Shown here piece after piece: positions 43,422 through 51,697 of a stretch of 64,000 nucleotides of DNA; positions within the stretch are counted from its first letter, which is position 1; each line of letters opens with the position of its first letter. The notes under the pieces are model-generated. The model was not told the DNA's origin, did no database searches, and worked only from the letters and a program-made list of their open reading frames with translations. The stretch spans positions 1-64,000 of the forward strand of contig JBAVIP010000040.1 in NCBI GenBank assembly GCA_049687015.1. The letters run 5' to 3'. The translations under genes were made by a program, and so were the position numbers. Origin of the DNA: Methylotenera_A sp049687015. GTDB lineage: Bacteria > Pseudomonadota > Gammaproteobacteria > Burkholderiales > Methylophilaceae.

Positions 43422-44030
43422 ATGGAAAATTCAATAAAAAGCAATGCTCTGGCAGCCGCTCTGGTATTGGCTTGCAGCCATGCCTTAGCAGAGGCAGATG
43501 CCTATCGAATTGACGATTCCCATAGCTTTGCTAATTGGAGCATACGCCACGTGGCCTCCAAAACTTCAGGTACATTTAGTGATATTAAAGGTAAGATTTT
43601 GATTGATACTAAAAACTTAGCCAACTCAAGCGTAGAGGCTAAAATCAATATGCTGAGCGTGAACAGCAGCCACGCCAAGCGTGATGAACATATTAAAAAG
43701 AAAGCTGAATATTTAGATACCGATAAGTTTGCCGAAATGACGTTTGTCAGTAAAAAAATCGAGGCGAGTTCGAATACCGAAGGCGTAATGACAGGTGTGC
43801 TCACCATGCACGGCGTGGCTAAAGAAATGACGTTCCCATTTAAAGTGTTGGGATTTGGCAATGATCCTTGGGGTGGCTACAGAGCTGGGTTTGAGGCGCA
43901 TACTTCATTGAAAGCGAGCGATTTTGGATTTACTTGGCCGCTTAAAAAGGATGCGCCTGTGGGTGATGATATTGAAATTACACTGTTGATTGAGGGTGTA
44001 AAGTTGCCACCTGCCAGCCCTATCAAATAG
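43422..44030 (+). CDS. YceI family periplasmic lipid-binding protein
   Basis: 202 residues. A signal peptide (about 1-25, cleavage near ALAEA). The body is the YceI lipocalin-like barrel: YRIDDSHSFANWSIRHV at the start, HIKKKAEYLDTDKFAEMTFVS in the middle, GVLTMHGVAKEMTFPF and the C-terminal ASDFGFTWPLKKDAPVGDDIEI. The family binds polyisoprenoid or similar amphipathic ligands. An AGGAGA site precedes the ATG. Confidence 0.92.
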   Translation: MENSIKSNALAAALVLACSHALAEADAYRIDDSHSFANWSIRHVASKTSGTFSDIKGKILIDTKNLANSSVEAKINMLSVNSSHAKRDEHIKKKAEYLDTDKFAEMTFVSKKIEASSNTEGVMTGVLTMHGVAKEMTFPFKVLGFGNDPWGGYRAGFEAHTSLKASDFGFTWPLKKDAPVGDDIEITLLIEGVKLPPASPIK

Positions 44031-44127
44031 CACCTTTAACAACTAAAAGCTTCACCACCGAGGCTCCGAGCCATAGAGGAAGCCCTTTTTATTTTGAATG
44101 TTTCACATTAATTTTACGGAGCAACAG

Positions 44128-45204
44128 ATGGCACCAGACTTATTCAGCCCAATTACTTTAGGCGCAATTGCACTTAAAAATCGCATGGTAATGGCGCCGC
44201 TTACTCGCAATAGAGCAGGTGAGGGAGGAGTGCCGCAACCAATGAACGTGACTTACTACGAGCAACGCGCTTCAGCCGGCATGATTGTGACTGAAGCGAC
44301 ACCAATCTCTGATATGGCGCATGGTTACCCGGCATTACCAGGCATTTATACCGATGCACAAGTAGCGGGCTGGAAAAAAGTGGTGGATGCGGTGCATGCC
44401 AAAGGCGGCAAAATTGTATCGCAAATATGGCATGTGGGCAGAATTTCTCATCCAAGTTTATTGCCAAATGGTGCGCTGCCAGTGGCGCCTTCTGCCACCA
44501 AGCCGGATGGGCAAGCTTTTACTTACCAAGGTTTGCAGGATTTTGTAACGCCGCGTGCTTTGGCCGCAGGTGAATTGCCAGGCATTGTGAATGAGTATAT
44601 TCACGCCACTAAATGCGCGTTTGCTGCGGGTTTTGACGGTGTGGAAATTCATGCTGCAAATGGTTATTTACTGGATCAGTTTTTACGTGATGGCAGCAAT
44701 AAGCGCACCGATAATTATGGTGGCAACTTTGAGAACCGTGCACGTTTATTGTTAGAAGTGACCAAAGCGGTAGTGGCTGTTGCGGGCGCCGGTAGAGTGG
44801 GTGTACGCATCTCTCCTGTGAATCCTTTCAATGATATGAAGGACAGCAAGCCACAAGCATTATTTAACTTTGTAGCCGAAGCGCTAAATCAGTTTAACCT
44901 GGCCTATTTGCACGTAGTAGAAGGCGGGATTGGCGATGGTGAGTCGCAGTCCTTTGATTTTGTGGAATTACGTAAACACTTTAAAAATGCTTATATGGCA
45001 AATTTAGGTTACGACAAGGCACGTGGCAATGCCGCCATTGCTAGTGGTCATGCTGATGTCATCGCTTATGGTGTGCCATTTTTAGCAAATCCAGATTTGG
45101 TCGAGCGTTATAGAACCAATGCACCACTTAACGAGGCCGATGCAAATACGTTTTATGGTGGAGATGAAAAAGGTTACATTGATTATCCATTTTTAGGCGA
45201 GTAA
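44128..45204 (+). CDS. alkene reductase, old yellow enzyme family (NemA-like)
   Basis: 358 residues from ATG 44128, with GGAG 6 nt upstream. FMN-binding TIM barrel: LFSPITLGAIALKNRMVMAPLTRNRA, QIWHVGRISHPS, GFDGVEIHAANGYLLDQFLRD, then NYGGNFENRARLLLE. The HAANGYL and substrate His/Asn pair are conserved. It reduces activated C=C bonds (N-ethylmaleimide, enones, nitro esters) with NAD(P)H. The nitroreductase gene starts 5 nt after its stop, so both form an electrophile-reducing operon. Confidence 0.93.
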   Translation: MAPDLFSPITLGAIALKNRMVMAPLTRNRAGEGGVPQPMNVTYYEQRASAGMIVTEATPISDMAHGYPALPGIYTDAQVAGWKKVVDAVHAKGGKIVSQIWHVGRISHPSLLPNGALPVAPSATKPDGQAFTYQGLQDFVTPRALAAGELPGIVNEYIHATKCAFAAGFDGVEIHAANGYLLDQFLRDGSNKRTDNYGGNFENRARLLLEVTKAVVAVAGAGRVGVRISPVNPFNDMKDSKPQALFNFVAEALNQFNLAYLHVVEGGIGDGESQSFDFVELRKHFKNAYMANLGYDKARGNAAIASGHADVIAYGVPFLANPDLVERYRTNAPLNEADANTFYGGDEKGYIDYPFLGE

Positions 45205-45209
45205 AAATT

Positions 45210-45815
45210 ATGCAAAAACCTGCCATTACCCAAGTGCCGATTAATGAGACGATTGCTAACCGCTGGAGTGGACGCGCATATGATGCTAGCAAGCAAATCA
45301 GCCATGAACAAATCATTACCTTGCTGGAAGCCGCACGCTGGGCGCCTTCATGCTATGGCGATCAGCCCTGGCGGTTTATTGTGTGGGATAAAAATACGGA
45401 TGCACAAGCCTGGCAGCGTGCGTTTGATTGCCTGGTGCCCGGCAACCAGAGCTGGGTGAAAGATGCGCCCGTATTAATGCTGGTGTGTGCAGACAGTTTA
45501 TTTGGCCATAATCAGCGACCAAACCGCTGGGCGCAATACGACACTGGTGCAGCAGCCGAGAACCTGTGCTTGCAGGCAGGCAGTCTGGGCTTGATGGCGC
45601 ACCAAATGGGCGGATTTGACGCGGATAAAGCGCGTGAGGATTTTGCGATTCCTGCGCAATACACACTCATGGCGATGCTTTGCGTGGGTTATCCTGCCGA
45701 CATTGCCACAGTCACTGGCGAAGCATTAACGCGCGAAACGGCAGAGCGTAAGCGCAAACCTCTGGGTGAGTTGTTCTTTACAGAAACTTGGAATCAACCC
45801 ATTAAGACTTCTTAA
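45210..45815 (+). CDS. nitroreductase family protein
   Basis: 201 residues. FMN-binding nitroreductase fold: RWSGRAYDASKQIS, LEAARWAPSCYGDQPWRF (the typical APS-N/Y-QPW site), DTGAAAENLCLQAGSLGLMAHQMGGF and a C-terminal RKPLGELFF, which covers the flavin. Reduces nitro, quinone or related groups. It is translated right behind the old-yellow-enzyme gene. Confidence 0.92.
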   Translation: MQKPAITQVPINETIANRWSGRAYDASKQISHEQIITLLEAARWAPSCYGDQPWRFIVWDKNTDAQAWQRAFDCLVPGNQSWVKDAPVLMLVCADSLFGHNQRPNRWAQYDTGAAAENLCLQAGSLGLMAHQMGGFDADKAREDFAIPAQYTLMAMLCVGYPADIATVTGEALTRETAERKRKPLGELFFTETWNQPIKTS

Positions 45816-45868
45816 CTAAAAAGCCAAGCTCTGTTAGAATCACGCGTTACCAAACTTAAGGCAAAATC

Positions 45869-46240
45869 ATGGCTGTTGTGACACTTACCAAAGCAAACTT
45901 TAAAGACACGATTGAAAATAACGATTTCGTGATCGTGGATTTCTGGGCACCGTGGTGCGACCCCTGCGTAGCTTTTACACCTACTTTTGAAGCGGTTGCC
46001 GCCAAAAACCCGGACATTGTGTTTGGGATGGTGAACACAGAAACTGACCCGGAAATCAGCGATTATTTCGAAGTGGCGCAAATCCCCGGCATTTTGGTGG
46101 TTCGCGATCAGGCGGGCATACATACCCAAGTGGGCGAGATCGGTGCGCCGGCGCTGGAGGAAATTATCAAATGGGCGCGTGAACGAGATATGTCAGTTGT
46201 GCATGAGCATTACGCTACTGAGGCCGCTAAAAAGAATTAA
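45869..46240 (+). CDS. thioredoxin family protein with WCDPC active site
   Basis: 123 residues. The thioredoxin fold is clear: FVIVDFWAPWCDPC, then MVNTETDPEISDYFEVAQIPGILVVRDQ with the cis-Pro. The active site is WCDPC rather than WCGPC, and Lys of the usual WCGPCK is Val, so the redox potential should differ from housekeeping thioredoxin. The C-terminal extension is charged. It is likely a dedicated reductase or chaperone, not the main TrxA. Single gene with its own terminator. Confidence 0.85.
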   Translation: MAVVTLTKANFKDTIENNDFVIVDFWAPWCDPCVAFTPTFEAVAAKNPDIVFGMVNTETDPEISDYFEVAQIPGILVVRDQAGIHTQVGEIGAPALEEIIKWARERDMSVVHEHYATEAAKKN

Positions 46241-46268
46241 TTAGTTGCCTTGTAATTGGTTGTCTTGT

Positions 46269-46300
46269 AAAAAAAGCCACTTTAAAAAGTGGCTTTTTTA
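46269..46300. terminator. bidirectional rho-independent terminator
   Basis: A stem of AAAAAAGCCACTT with AAGTGGCTTTTTT around a tiny AT loop, flanked by A and T tracts, between convergent genes (thioredoxin-like, plus; 46322 gene, minus). Confidence 0.8.
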
Positions 46301-46321
46301 TGTGCTAAATTTAACAAGTCG

Positions 46322-46693
46322 CTAAAACCCACCCGTCGTGATAATGCGGTAAATATAAAATATACCGATCGCCATCATTATATACATAGGAACATCGCCA
46401 CTTTTTTTCTTTTCACCCTTGGCAGAGGACGTCATCCAGCGGTTAAATAGCCATAGCGCAAAAATAATCACCGGGATAAATATCATGTGCTCGGTTGAAT
46501 CAAAAAGCCAAGATAACGCTGATTTTAGCCAGCCGCCATCTTTAAAAAACTCCATTGCAATGCCAACAATGCCGATAAGCACCAGCGCCATGCCGCCAAA
46601 CGAGCTTATAGTTTTTAATAGTGTATCTGCCTGAATATCAGCATTTTTTGCATATTTGTTGGGTTCTTTTTTATACTTGTTTGGTGCGGCCAT
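46322..46693 (-). CDS. small hypothetical membrane protein
   Basis: 123 residues. A basic N-terminus is followed by three hydrophobic segments (about 33-50, 70-88, 103-118). AGGGAG lies 7 nt before the ATG. No known family recognised. It sits 28 nt downstream of nlpD on the same strand, in the place where rpoS is often found in other proteobacteria, and may be cotranscribed with surE-pcm-nlpD. Confidence 0.7.
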   Translation of the reverse strand: MAAPNKYKKEPNKYAKNADIQADTLLKTISSFGGMALVLIGIVGIAMEFFKDGGWLKSALSWLFDSTEHMIFIPVIIFALWLFNRWMTSSAKGEKKKSGDVPMYIMMAIGIFYIYRIITTGGF

Positions 46694-46721
46694 GGCAATC
46701 TCCCTGAGATTTTAATTAGCG

Positions 46722-47732
46722 CTAATTCTGATTGAGATATTTGCTCGGGTCAACCGATTTCCCCAGACGGCGAATTTCAAAGTGTAATTTTACGGTATTG
46801 GAATCGGTATTGCCCATTTCGGCAATTTTCTGGCCAGCAGCCACAATTTGACCTTCTTTTGCCATAATTTTGCTGTTGTGGGCATACACTGATAAGTAGG
46901 TTTTATTGTGCTTGATAATCACCAATTTGCCGTAGCCGCGTAAATCAGAGCCGCTGTAAATCACCTTGCCACTGCTGGCGGCGTTAATGGCTTGGCCAGT
47001 AACGCCCGCAATATCCAGCCCTTTGTTGCTGGTTTCGTTAAAGCCTGCCAACACTTTGCCTTGTGTTGGCCATGTCCAGGTAATAGATTCATCATCCACA
47101 GGAGTGGCGTCGCTTGTCTTTATCTCACTTGATTTTGTGTCGCCAGGCTTTGTGTCTGCTACCTTGGTTTCAGTAGGTTTGGCTTCGACGGTCTTGGTTT
47201 CTATAGGTTTTGGCATGGCCCGATTTAGTGCTTCTAAGCTATAAGGCTCGCGCGTGGCTTTTGGCTCTGTTAAAACCGGAGTAACAGCGGATGGAATTGG
47301 TTTAGTCCCTGTAATTGTTTTATCGCCTGTTATTGCAGGTTCAGTTTTCATCGGCGTAATTACCACGCCATCCTCGGTTTTGCTGGCTTCAGCAGTAACG
47401 CTTTTGCTTTTTAAACTGGTTAAATTCAGTTTTTGCCCGATTTGAATGGGGTAGGGCGGAGCAATGTTATTAGCTGCAGCAATTTCCTTGTAATCAACGC
47501 CGTACTCTAAGCCGATACCAAATAAAGTTTCGCCTTTTTTAACGATATGGCTATCTGGGCGCCAGTCTTTAATCCCGGCTGCGTTTCCAGCGGTTTTTTG
47601 GTCAATGGTTTTAGTATCAGGCGGTTGAGGTTTAGATGTCTGCGGTGTGCGCTCAACTACGGGCGCAGGCGGGTTGCTTTCACAAGCTGCAAGTGAAAGC
47701 ATTAAAAGTCCTAGAATAAGTAAACGCATCAT
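46722..47732 (-). CDS. nlpD: NlpD-like lipoprotein with LysM and degenerate M23 domains
   Basis: 336 residues. The signal ends in LSLAAC (lipobox). LysM (about 60-105, HIVKKGETLFGIGLEYGVDYKEIAAAN) binds peptidoglycan. A low-complexity Thr/Lys/Glu linker follows. The C-terminal LytM/M23 domain reads NKGLDIAG where active enzymes have His, so the metal site is degenerate, as in E. coli NlpD, which activates amidase AmiC at the septum rather than cutting the wall itself. ATG overlaps the pcm stop by 4 bp. Confidence 0.92.
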   Translation of the reverse strand: MMRLLILGLLMLSLAACESNPPAPVVERTPQTSKPQPPDTKTIDQKTAGNAAGIKDWRPDSHIVKKGETLFGIGLEYGVDYKEIAAANNIAPPYPIQIGQKLNLTSLKSKSVTAEASKTEDGVVITPMKTEPAITGDKTITGTKPIPSAVTPVLTEPKATREPYSLEALNRAMPKPIETKTVEAKPTETKVADTKPGDTKSSEIKTSDATPVDDESITWTWPTQGKVLAGFNETSNKGLDIAGVTGQAINAASSGKVIYSGSDLRGYGKLVIIKHNKTYLSVYAHNSKIMAKEGQIVAAGQKIAEMGNTDSNTVKLHFEIRRLGKSVDPSKYLNQN

Positions 47733-48400
47733 GCGCTGACACCGCCTAGCAAAGGCACAAATTTTACCGCCTCCAGCTTGGTTTGTTTATATTCGGTAGA
47801 GGTGCGCTCAATCAAGTGCAAAGTCTGTGCGCTGGTGCCGATAGGAATCACCATGCGCCCACCGATTGCGAGCTGTGCCAGTAACTCTTGCGGTACATGG
47901 CTGGCAGCGGCGGTGACGATAATGCCATCAAACGGTGCGTATTCATTGAGTCCTGTGCTACCATCCGCATGGTCTAGCTTGACGTTGCTGCATTTAAGTG
48001 TGCGCAAATGGCTGCGTGCTTTCATCACTAATGGCCTGATACGTTCCAGTGATAATACTTCTTTGGCAAGGCGCGACAAAATTGCGGTTTGATAGCCACA
48101 GCCAGTACCGATTTCGAGCACTTTACCCAACTGTTTGCCATTGCGCAAAATTTCGGTCATGCGCGCCACAATATAAGGCTGTGAGATAGTTTGGCTATAA
48201 CCAATAGGTAGTGAAACATCTTCGTACGCGCGAATTGATAGCGCTTCGTCCACAAAAATATGGCGCGGAATCTCACCCATCGCCGATAATACCACTTCAT
48301 CTTTAATGCCTTGCTCGCGCAGCCGCACCAGCATTCGCTCGCGTGTGCGCAGTGATGTCATGCCGATGCCGGTTTTTGTACTTGGTCTTACTAATGCCAT
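47729..48400 (-). CDS. pcm: protein-L-isoaspartate O-methyltransferase
   Basis: 223 residues. SAM-dependent repair of isoaspartyl residues. VLEIGTGCGYQTAILS is the SAM motif I; the IPRHIFVDEA, GYSQTISQPYIVA and DGIIVTAAA segments are typical. It lies 2 nt after surE and overlaps nlpD, the conserved surE-pcm-nlpD order. Confidence 0.95.
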   Translation of the reverse strand: MALVRPSTKTGIGMTSLRTRERMLVRLREQGIKDEVVLSAMGEIPRHIFVDEALSIRAYEDVSLPIGYSQTISQPYIVARMTEILRNGKQLGKVLEIGTGCGYQTAILSRLAKEVLSLERIRPLVMKARSHLRTLKCSNVKLDHADGSTGLNEYAPFDGIIVTAAASHVPQELLAQLAIGGRMVIPIGTSAQTLHLIERTSTEYKQTKLEAVKFVPLLGGVSA

Positions 48401-48402
48401 AT

Positions 48403-49143
48403 TTAGTTCAGCCAGTCTTTTAGCGCCGCAATTTGGCTGTGCTTGGTTAAATCAACTTGAATTGGTGAAATTGAAACCTGATTGTGCGCGACCGCATAAA
48501 AATCCGTGCCTTCTCCGCCATCATTGGGTTGGCCTGCCGCACCTACCCAATATACCGTCTCACCGCGAGGCGTTTTCAGCTGCATCACAGGTTCGGCCTT
48601 ATGACGCTTGCCCAAGCGGGTAATTGTTCTGCCTTTCAGCTCATCATAAGGCACATCGGGCACATTGATGTTGAGTAAAGTGGGTGATGCCAGACCTATT
48701 TTTACAAAATGCTCGACTAGCTCTACTGTGATGCGTGCAGCGGTTTCAAAATGGGTGGCATTATGCTGCGACATGGAAATGGCAAACGAGGGAATATCCA
48801 GCAGATAGCCTTCCATCGCAGCCGCGACGGTGCCAGAGTAAATCGTGTCATCGCCCATATTGGCGCCATCGTTAATGCCGCTAATCACCATATCCGGCGG
48901 GGCATCCATTAAGCCTGTCAAAGCCAAATGCACACAGTCTGTCGGCGTGCCATTTACATAAAAAAAGCCATTACTGGCTGTGCGCACGCTCAAAGGTCTA
49001 TCTAGTGTGAGTGAGTTGCTGGCGCCGCTTCTGTTTCGCTCAGGCGCAACTACGGTAATTTCGGCTATTTTTGCAAGATGGCTGGCTAAAATATTTAAAC
49101 CAGGCGCAAAGTAACCGTCGTCATTCGATAGTAGTATTTTCAT
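48403..49143 (-). CDS. surE: 5'/3'-nucleotidase SurE
   Basis: 246 residues. The metal-binding N-terminus is MKILLSNDDGYFAPG (double Asp), with VVAPERNRSGASNSLT, SGINDGANMGDD and GTVAAAMEG. A stationary-phase survival phosphatase acting on nucleotides and polyphosphate. First gene of surE-pcm-nlpD. Confidence 0.96.
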   Translation of the reverse strand: MKILLSNDDGYFAPGLNILASHLAKIAEITVVAPERNRSGASNSLTLDRPLSVRTASNGFFYVNGTPTDCVHLALTGLMDAPPDMVISGINDGANMGDDTIYSGTVAAAMEGYLLDIPSFAISMSQHNATHFETAARITVELVEHFVKIGLASPTLLNINVPDVPYDELKGRTITRLGKRHKAEPVMQLKTPRGETVYWVGAAGQPNDGGEGTDFYAVAHNQVSISPIQVDLTKHSQIAALKDWLN

Positions 49144-49212
49144 ACGTGACTTACTAATTGTATTTTTATGGCTAATAGCATTTTCATAAGCTTATTATAA
49201 ATGAAGGCAGGT

Positions 49213-49557
49213 TTATTGCGGCGGCTGACGAGTGAGTTTCGCGTAAAAAATTGCACAGATAAAAAATATTAGTGATAACAGCACTTCTATTAGTGCTAAC
49301 TTAGCCGAAACTCCTGTGTCAGACCAGGCACGCACAACACCTTCGGTAAAATACAGCAGTATTAACATGCTTGCCCACTGATAAGTGTAGCGGTGGCCTT
49401 TAAGTATGCCAAATAATGGCAATAAAAGCGGCAGTGCCTTTAAGATAAGCAGCGAGCCGTTGGGCTTTAGCGGGGCGAGAATGAGCTCCCATACAATGCA
49501 AAGCAAGATAAGCGCAATCAGGCTTACACTCGCGCCTACTTGTAATCGTTTTATCAT
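49213..49557 (-). CDS. DUF2069 membrane protein
   Basis: 114 residues, four short hydrophobic helices. LPLLLPLFGILKGHRYTYQWASMLILLYFTEG fits the DUF2069 family, which is usually encoded next to wrbA. The start overlaps the HugZ-like gene's stop by 4 bp (ATGA). Function unknown; last gene of the NYN-wrbA-HugZ-DUF2069 operon. Confidence 0.82.
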   Translation of the reverse strand: MIKRLQVGASVSLIALILLCIVWELILAPLKPNGSLLILKALPLLLPLFGILKGHRYTYQWASMLILLYFTEGVVRAWSDTGVSAKLALIEVLLSLIFFICAIFYAKLTRQPPQ

Positions 49558-50267
49558 ACGCGCGTTAGTTTAGACATGGCTACCAGCGCAGCTCTTGCAG
49601 TTACCGCATCGCTGATGGGTTCTTCAAAGTTAAAGCGAAGTATCTGCGAAAGTCCAGTATCATCTTCGGCTTTAACATCAAAGCCATCACAGTCAATGCC
49701 TAACATTTCTACGCGTTGAGCGCGGAATCCATGAAAATGTCGACAATAGGCATTAAGGCTGTCCATGTGGTCTGCGTTCATGTGTTCGATAATGCTTGTT
49801 TCCACCGCTGCAAGCTGGTTGGCAAGGGGCGTCATATCAACACCGGCCATCCACGACATCTTGCCGAACCCAGCGATATAACGCGCTTGGGCAATCTGGA
49901 TGCGGTAGAAGGCAAAATCATGCATATCAAAATAACCTGCCGCTTGCGGAATATAGCGTAGATAGCGGGCATGTAAATCAGCGTCATCCTTGTTGATTTT
50001 GATCGCTTCTCCCAGCAAGGTCAGGCGCGCATTGGCTTGCAAATCTTCCGTGTCGGCAAATACCAGCAACGACACTTTCGGATTAACAGTGATGTTTTTG
50101 GTATGTTCAGCGATGTTGCTGATCAATATCACAGGCTGGCAATCGTGATCTAACACAAAAGGTGCCACCGAGCCGAAAGGATAACCCTCGAATTTTGCCG
50201 AGTGCGTGGAAAGGATGCCGCTATGTGTGCTGTGCAGAAATTGTCTGGCTTCAAGTGCTAAATTCAT
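49554..50267 (-). CDS. HugZ-like heme-utilisation/pyridoxamine-oxidase-fold protein
   Basis: 237 residues. An N-terminal split-barrel flavin-type domain (HSGILSTHSAKFEGYPFGSV ... VSLLVFAD) is followed by a C-terminal DUF2470 domain (VETSIIEHMNADHMDSLNAYCR). This combination is found in HugZ/HutZ heme-degrading proteins and uncharacterised relatives. Heme cleavage is therefore possible, not shown. It overlaps wrbA and the DUF2069 gene by 4 bp each. Confidence 0.85.
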   Translation of the reverse strand: MNLALEARQFLHSTHSGILSTHSAKFEGYPFGSVAPFVLDHDCQPVILISNIAEHTKNITVNPKVSLLVFADTEDLQANARLTLLGEAIKINKDDADLHARYLRYIPQAAGYFDMHDFAFYRIQIAQARYIAGFGKMSWMAGVDMTPLANQLAAVETSIIEHMNADHMDSLNAYCRHFHGFRAQRVEMLGIDCDGFDVKAEDDTGLSQILRFNFEEPISDAVTARAALVAMSKLTRV

Positions 50268-50857
50268 GCGGTTAACTTCAATGCGGTTTCAGCCAACCGC
50301 TTGCCCAGCGCGATACACAGTTTTTTCTCGTCCTCGGTAACCGGTTTGTCATCCATGACGCCTCCGATGTGGCTTGCACCATAAGGCGTGCCGCCGGAAG
50401 TAGTACTGGATAACGTGGGTTCCGAATAAGGCAAACCAACAATCAACATACCGTGATGCATCAATGGCAACATCATGGTGAGCAAGGTGGTTTCATTACC
50501 GCCATGCATGGAGCCTGTAGAAGTGAACACAGCCGCGGGTTTGCCAACGAGTGCGCCTTTTAGCCATAAACCAGCCGTGCCATCTAAAAAATACTTCATC
50601 GGTGCCGCCATGTTGCCGAAGCGGGTAGGGCTGCCAAGCGCCAATCCTACACACTCTTCCAAGTCTTTCAACTCAGCGTAAGGCGCACCTGAGGCAGGAA
50701 TTTCAGGCTCGGTAGCTTCACAATTTGCAGACACCTTAGGTACGGTACGAATGCGCGCCTTTGCATTCGGTACACTCTCAATTCCGCGTGCAATCAGGTT
50801 CGACATCTCGCGGACCGCACCGCCTTGGGAATAATACAACACTAGGATTTCGGTCAT
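50264..50857 (-). CDS. wrbA: NAD(P)H:quinone oxidoreductase WrbA
   Basis: 197 residues. Flavodoxin-like: VLYYSQGGAVREMSNLIARGIE (FMN phosphate loop), LGSPTRFGNMAAPMKYFLDGT, FTSTGSMHGGNETTLLTMMLPLMHHGM and GASHIGG at the C-terminus are diagnostic of WrbA. Two-electron reduction of quinones protects against redox cycling. It overlaps both neighbours by 4 bp. Confidence 0.94.
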   Translation of the reverse strand: MTEILVLYYSQGGAVREMSNLIARGIESVPNAKARIRTVPKVSANCEATEPEIPASGAPYAELKDLEECVGLALGSPTRFGNMAAPMKYFLDGTAGLWLKGALVGKPAAVFTSTGSMHGGNETTLLTMMLPLMHHGMLIVGLPYSEPTLSSTTSGGTPYGASHIGGVMDDKPVTEDEKKLCIALGKRLAETALKLTA

Positions 50858-51675
50858 TTGATCTGTTTTTTTCTTAGCAATAAATGTGTTTGGTGCTTCT
50901 CAACATCAAACAATCCCATAGCAATTGCTAGGTCGCCTAGTTTTGTATAACCATAGTTTCTAGGGTCAAAATCAGGTGCATTTTTGATTATGTTGCTTCC
51001 TACACCGCCCAAGTGGGCCCAGCCCTCATCATTTGAAGCTGCTTCAATCGCTGATTTAAAAAGTCTTCTCAGTTTTGAGTCTTGTTTTAATTCTTTCTCT
51101 GTGTATTTTTTCGGAAGTTCCTCAGCCGCTTTGTCCTCTGTTTTTGATTTTTTTGAGTCATTTTTTACCTTAGCAGATTTTTCTTTAACAACTGTAGGAA
51201 CGTCACTGTCATTAGCTTGGTTATCAGCAGAAACCAACAAAATTTCGGTATAAATAAATCTGTCACATGCGGTGATGAAAGGGCGGGGCGTTTTTTTTTC
51301 GCCAAATCCGTATACACTTTTGCCTGATTCACGAATTCTTGAGGCTAGTCTGGTAAAATCACTGTCACTTGAAACAATACAAAAACCATCGAATGTGTTT
51401 GTGTAGAGTAAATCCATAGCATCAATAATCATCGCACTGTCAGTAGCATTTTTACCTGTGGTGTAGCGAAATTGTTGGATAGGTTGAATGGAGTGCTCAA
51501 GTAATACGGTTTTCCATTGACCTAAATTAGGCATAGTCCAGTCGCCATATATGCGCTTGACACTTGCGACTCCAAATTTAGCTACTTCTGCGAGCAATCC
51601 TTCAATGATGTTTGCTCTTGCGTTGTCCGCATCAATCAGTACAGCGAGTCGTGGATTATTTTTATCGGTAATCAA
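50854..51675 (-). CDS. NYN-domain (LabA/MARF1-like) protein with OST-HTH/LOTUS domain
   Basis: 273 residues. The N-terminal PIN-like NYN nuclease domain (RLAVLIDADNARAN, VKRIYGDWT, ATDSAMIIDAMDLLY, FCIVSSDSDFTRLASRIRESGKSVYGFGE) has the expected acidic residues. A Lys/Glu/Ser-rich linker follows (about 160-200). The C-terminal OST-HTH/LOTUS RNA-binding domain spans about 205-270 (LRRLFKSAIEAA ... YGYTKLGDLAIAMGLF). A ribonuclease or RNA-silencing-like role is likely by family. First gene of a four-gene overlapped operon; the functional link to wrbA is unclear. Confidence 0.88.
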   Translation of the reverse strand: MITDKNNPRLAVLIDADNARANIIEGLLAEVAKFGVASVKRIYGDWTMPNLGQWKTVLLEHSIQPIQQFRYTTGKNATDSAMIIDAMDLLYTNTFDGFCIVSSDSDFTRLASRIRESGKSVYGFGEKKTPRPFITACDRFIYTEILLVSADNQANDSDVPTVVKEKSAKVKNDSKKSKTEDKAAEELPKKYTEKELKQDSKLRRLFKSAIEAASNDEGWAHLGGVGSNIIKNAPDFDPRNYGYTKLGDLAIAMGLFDVEKHQTHLLLRKKQIK

Positions 51676-51697
51676 TTTGAGCCCTTAAGGAGGTTAA

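Noticed and set aside
44040..44095. Possible terminator after the YceI gene (GCTTC...GAAGC then T-rich)
   Set aside because: Only 5 bp of stem with a long loop; too weak to annotate.
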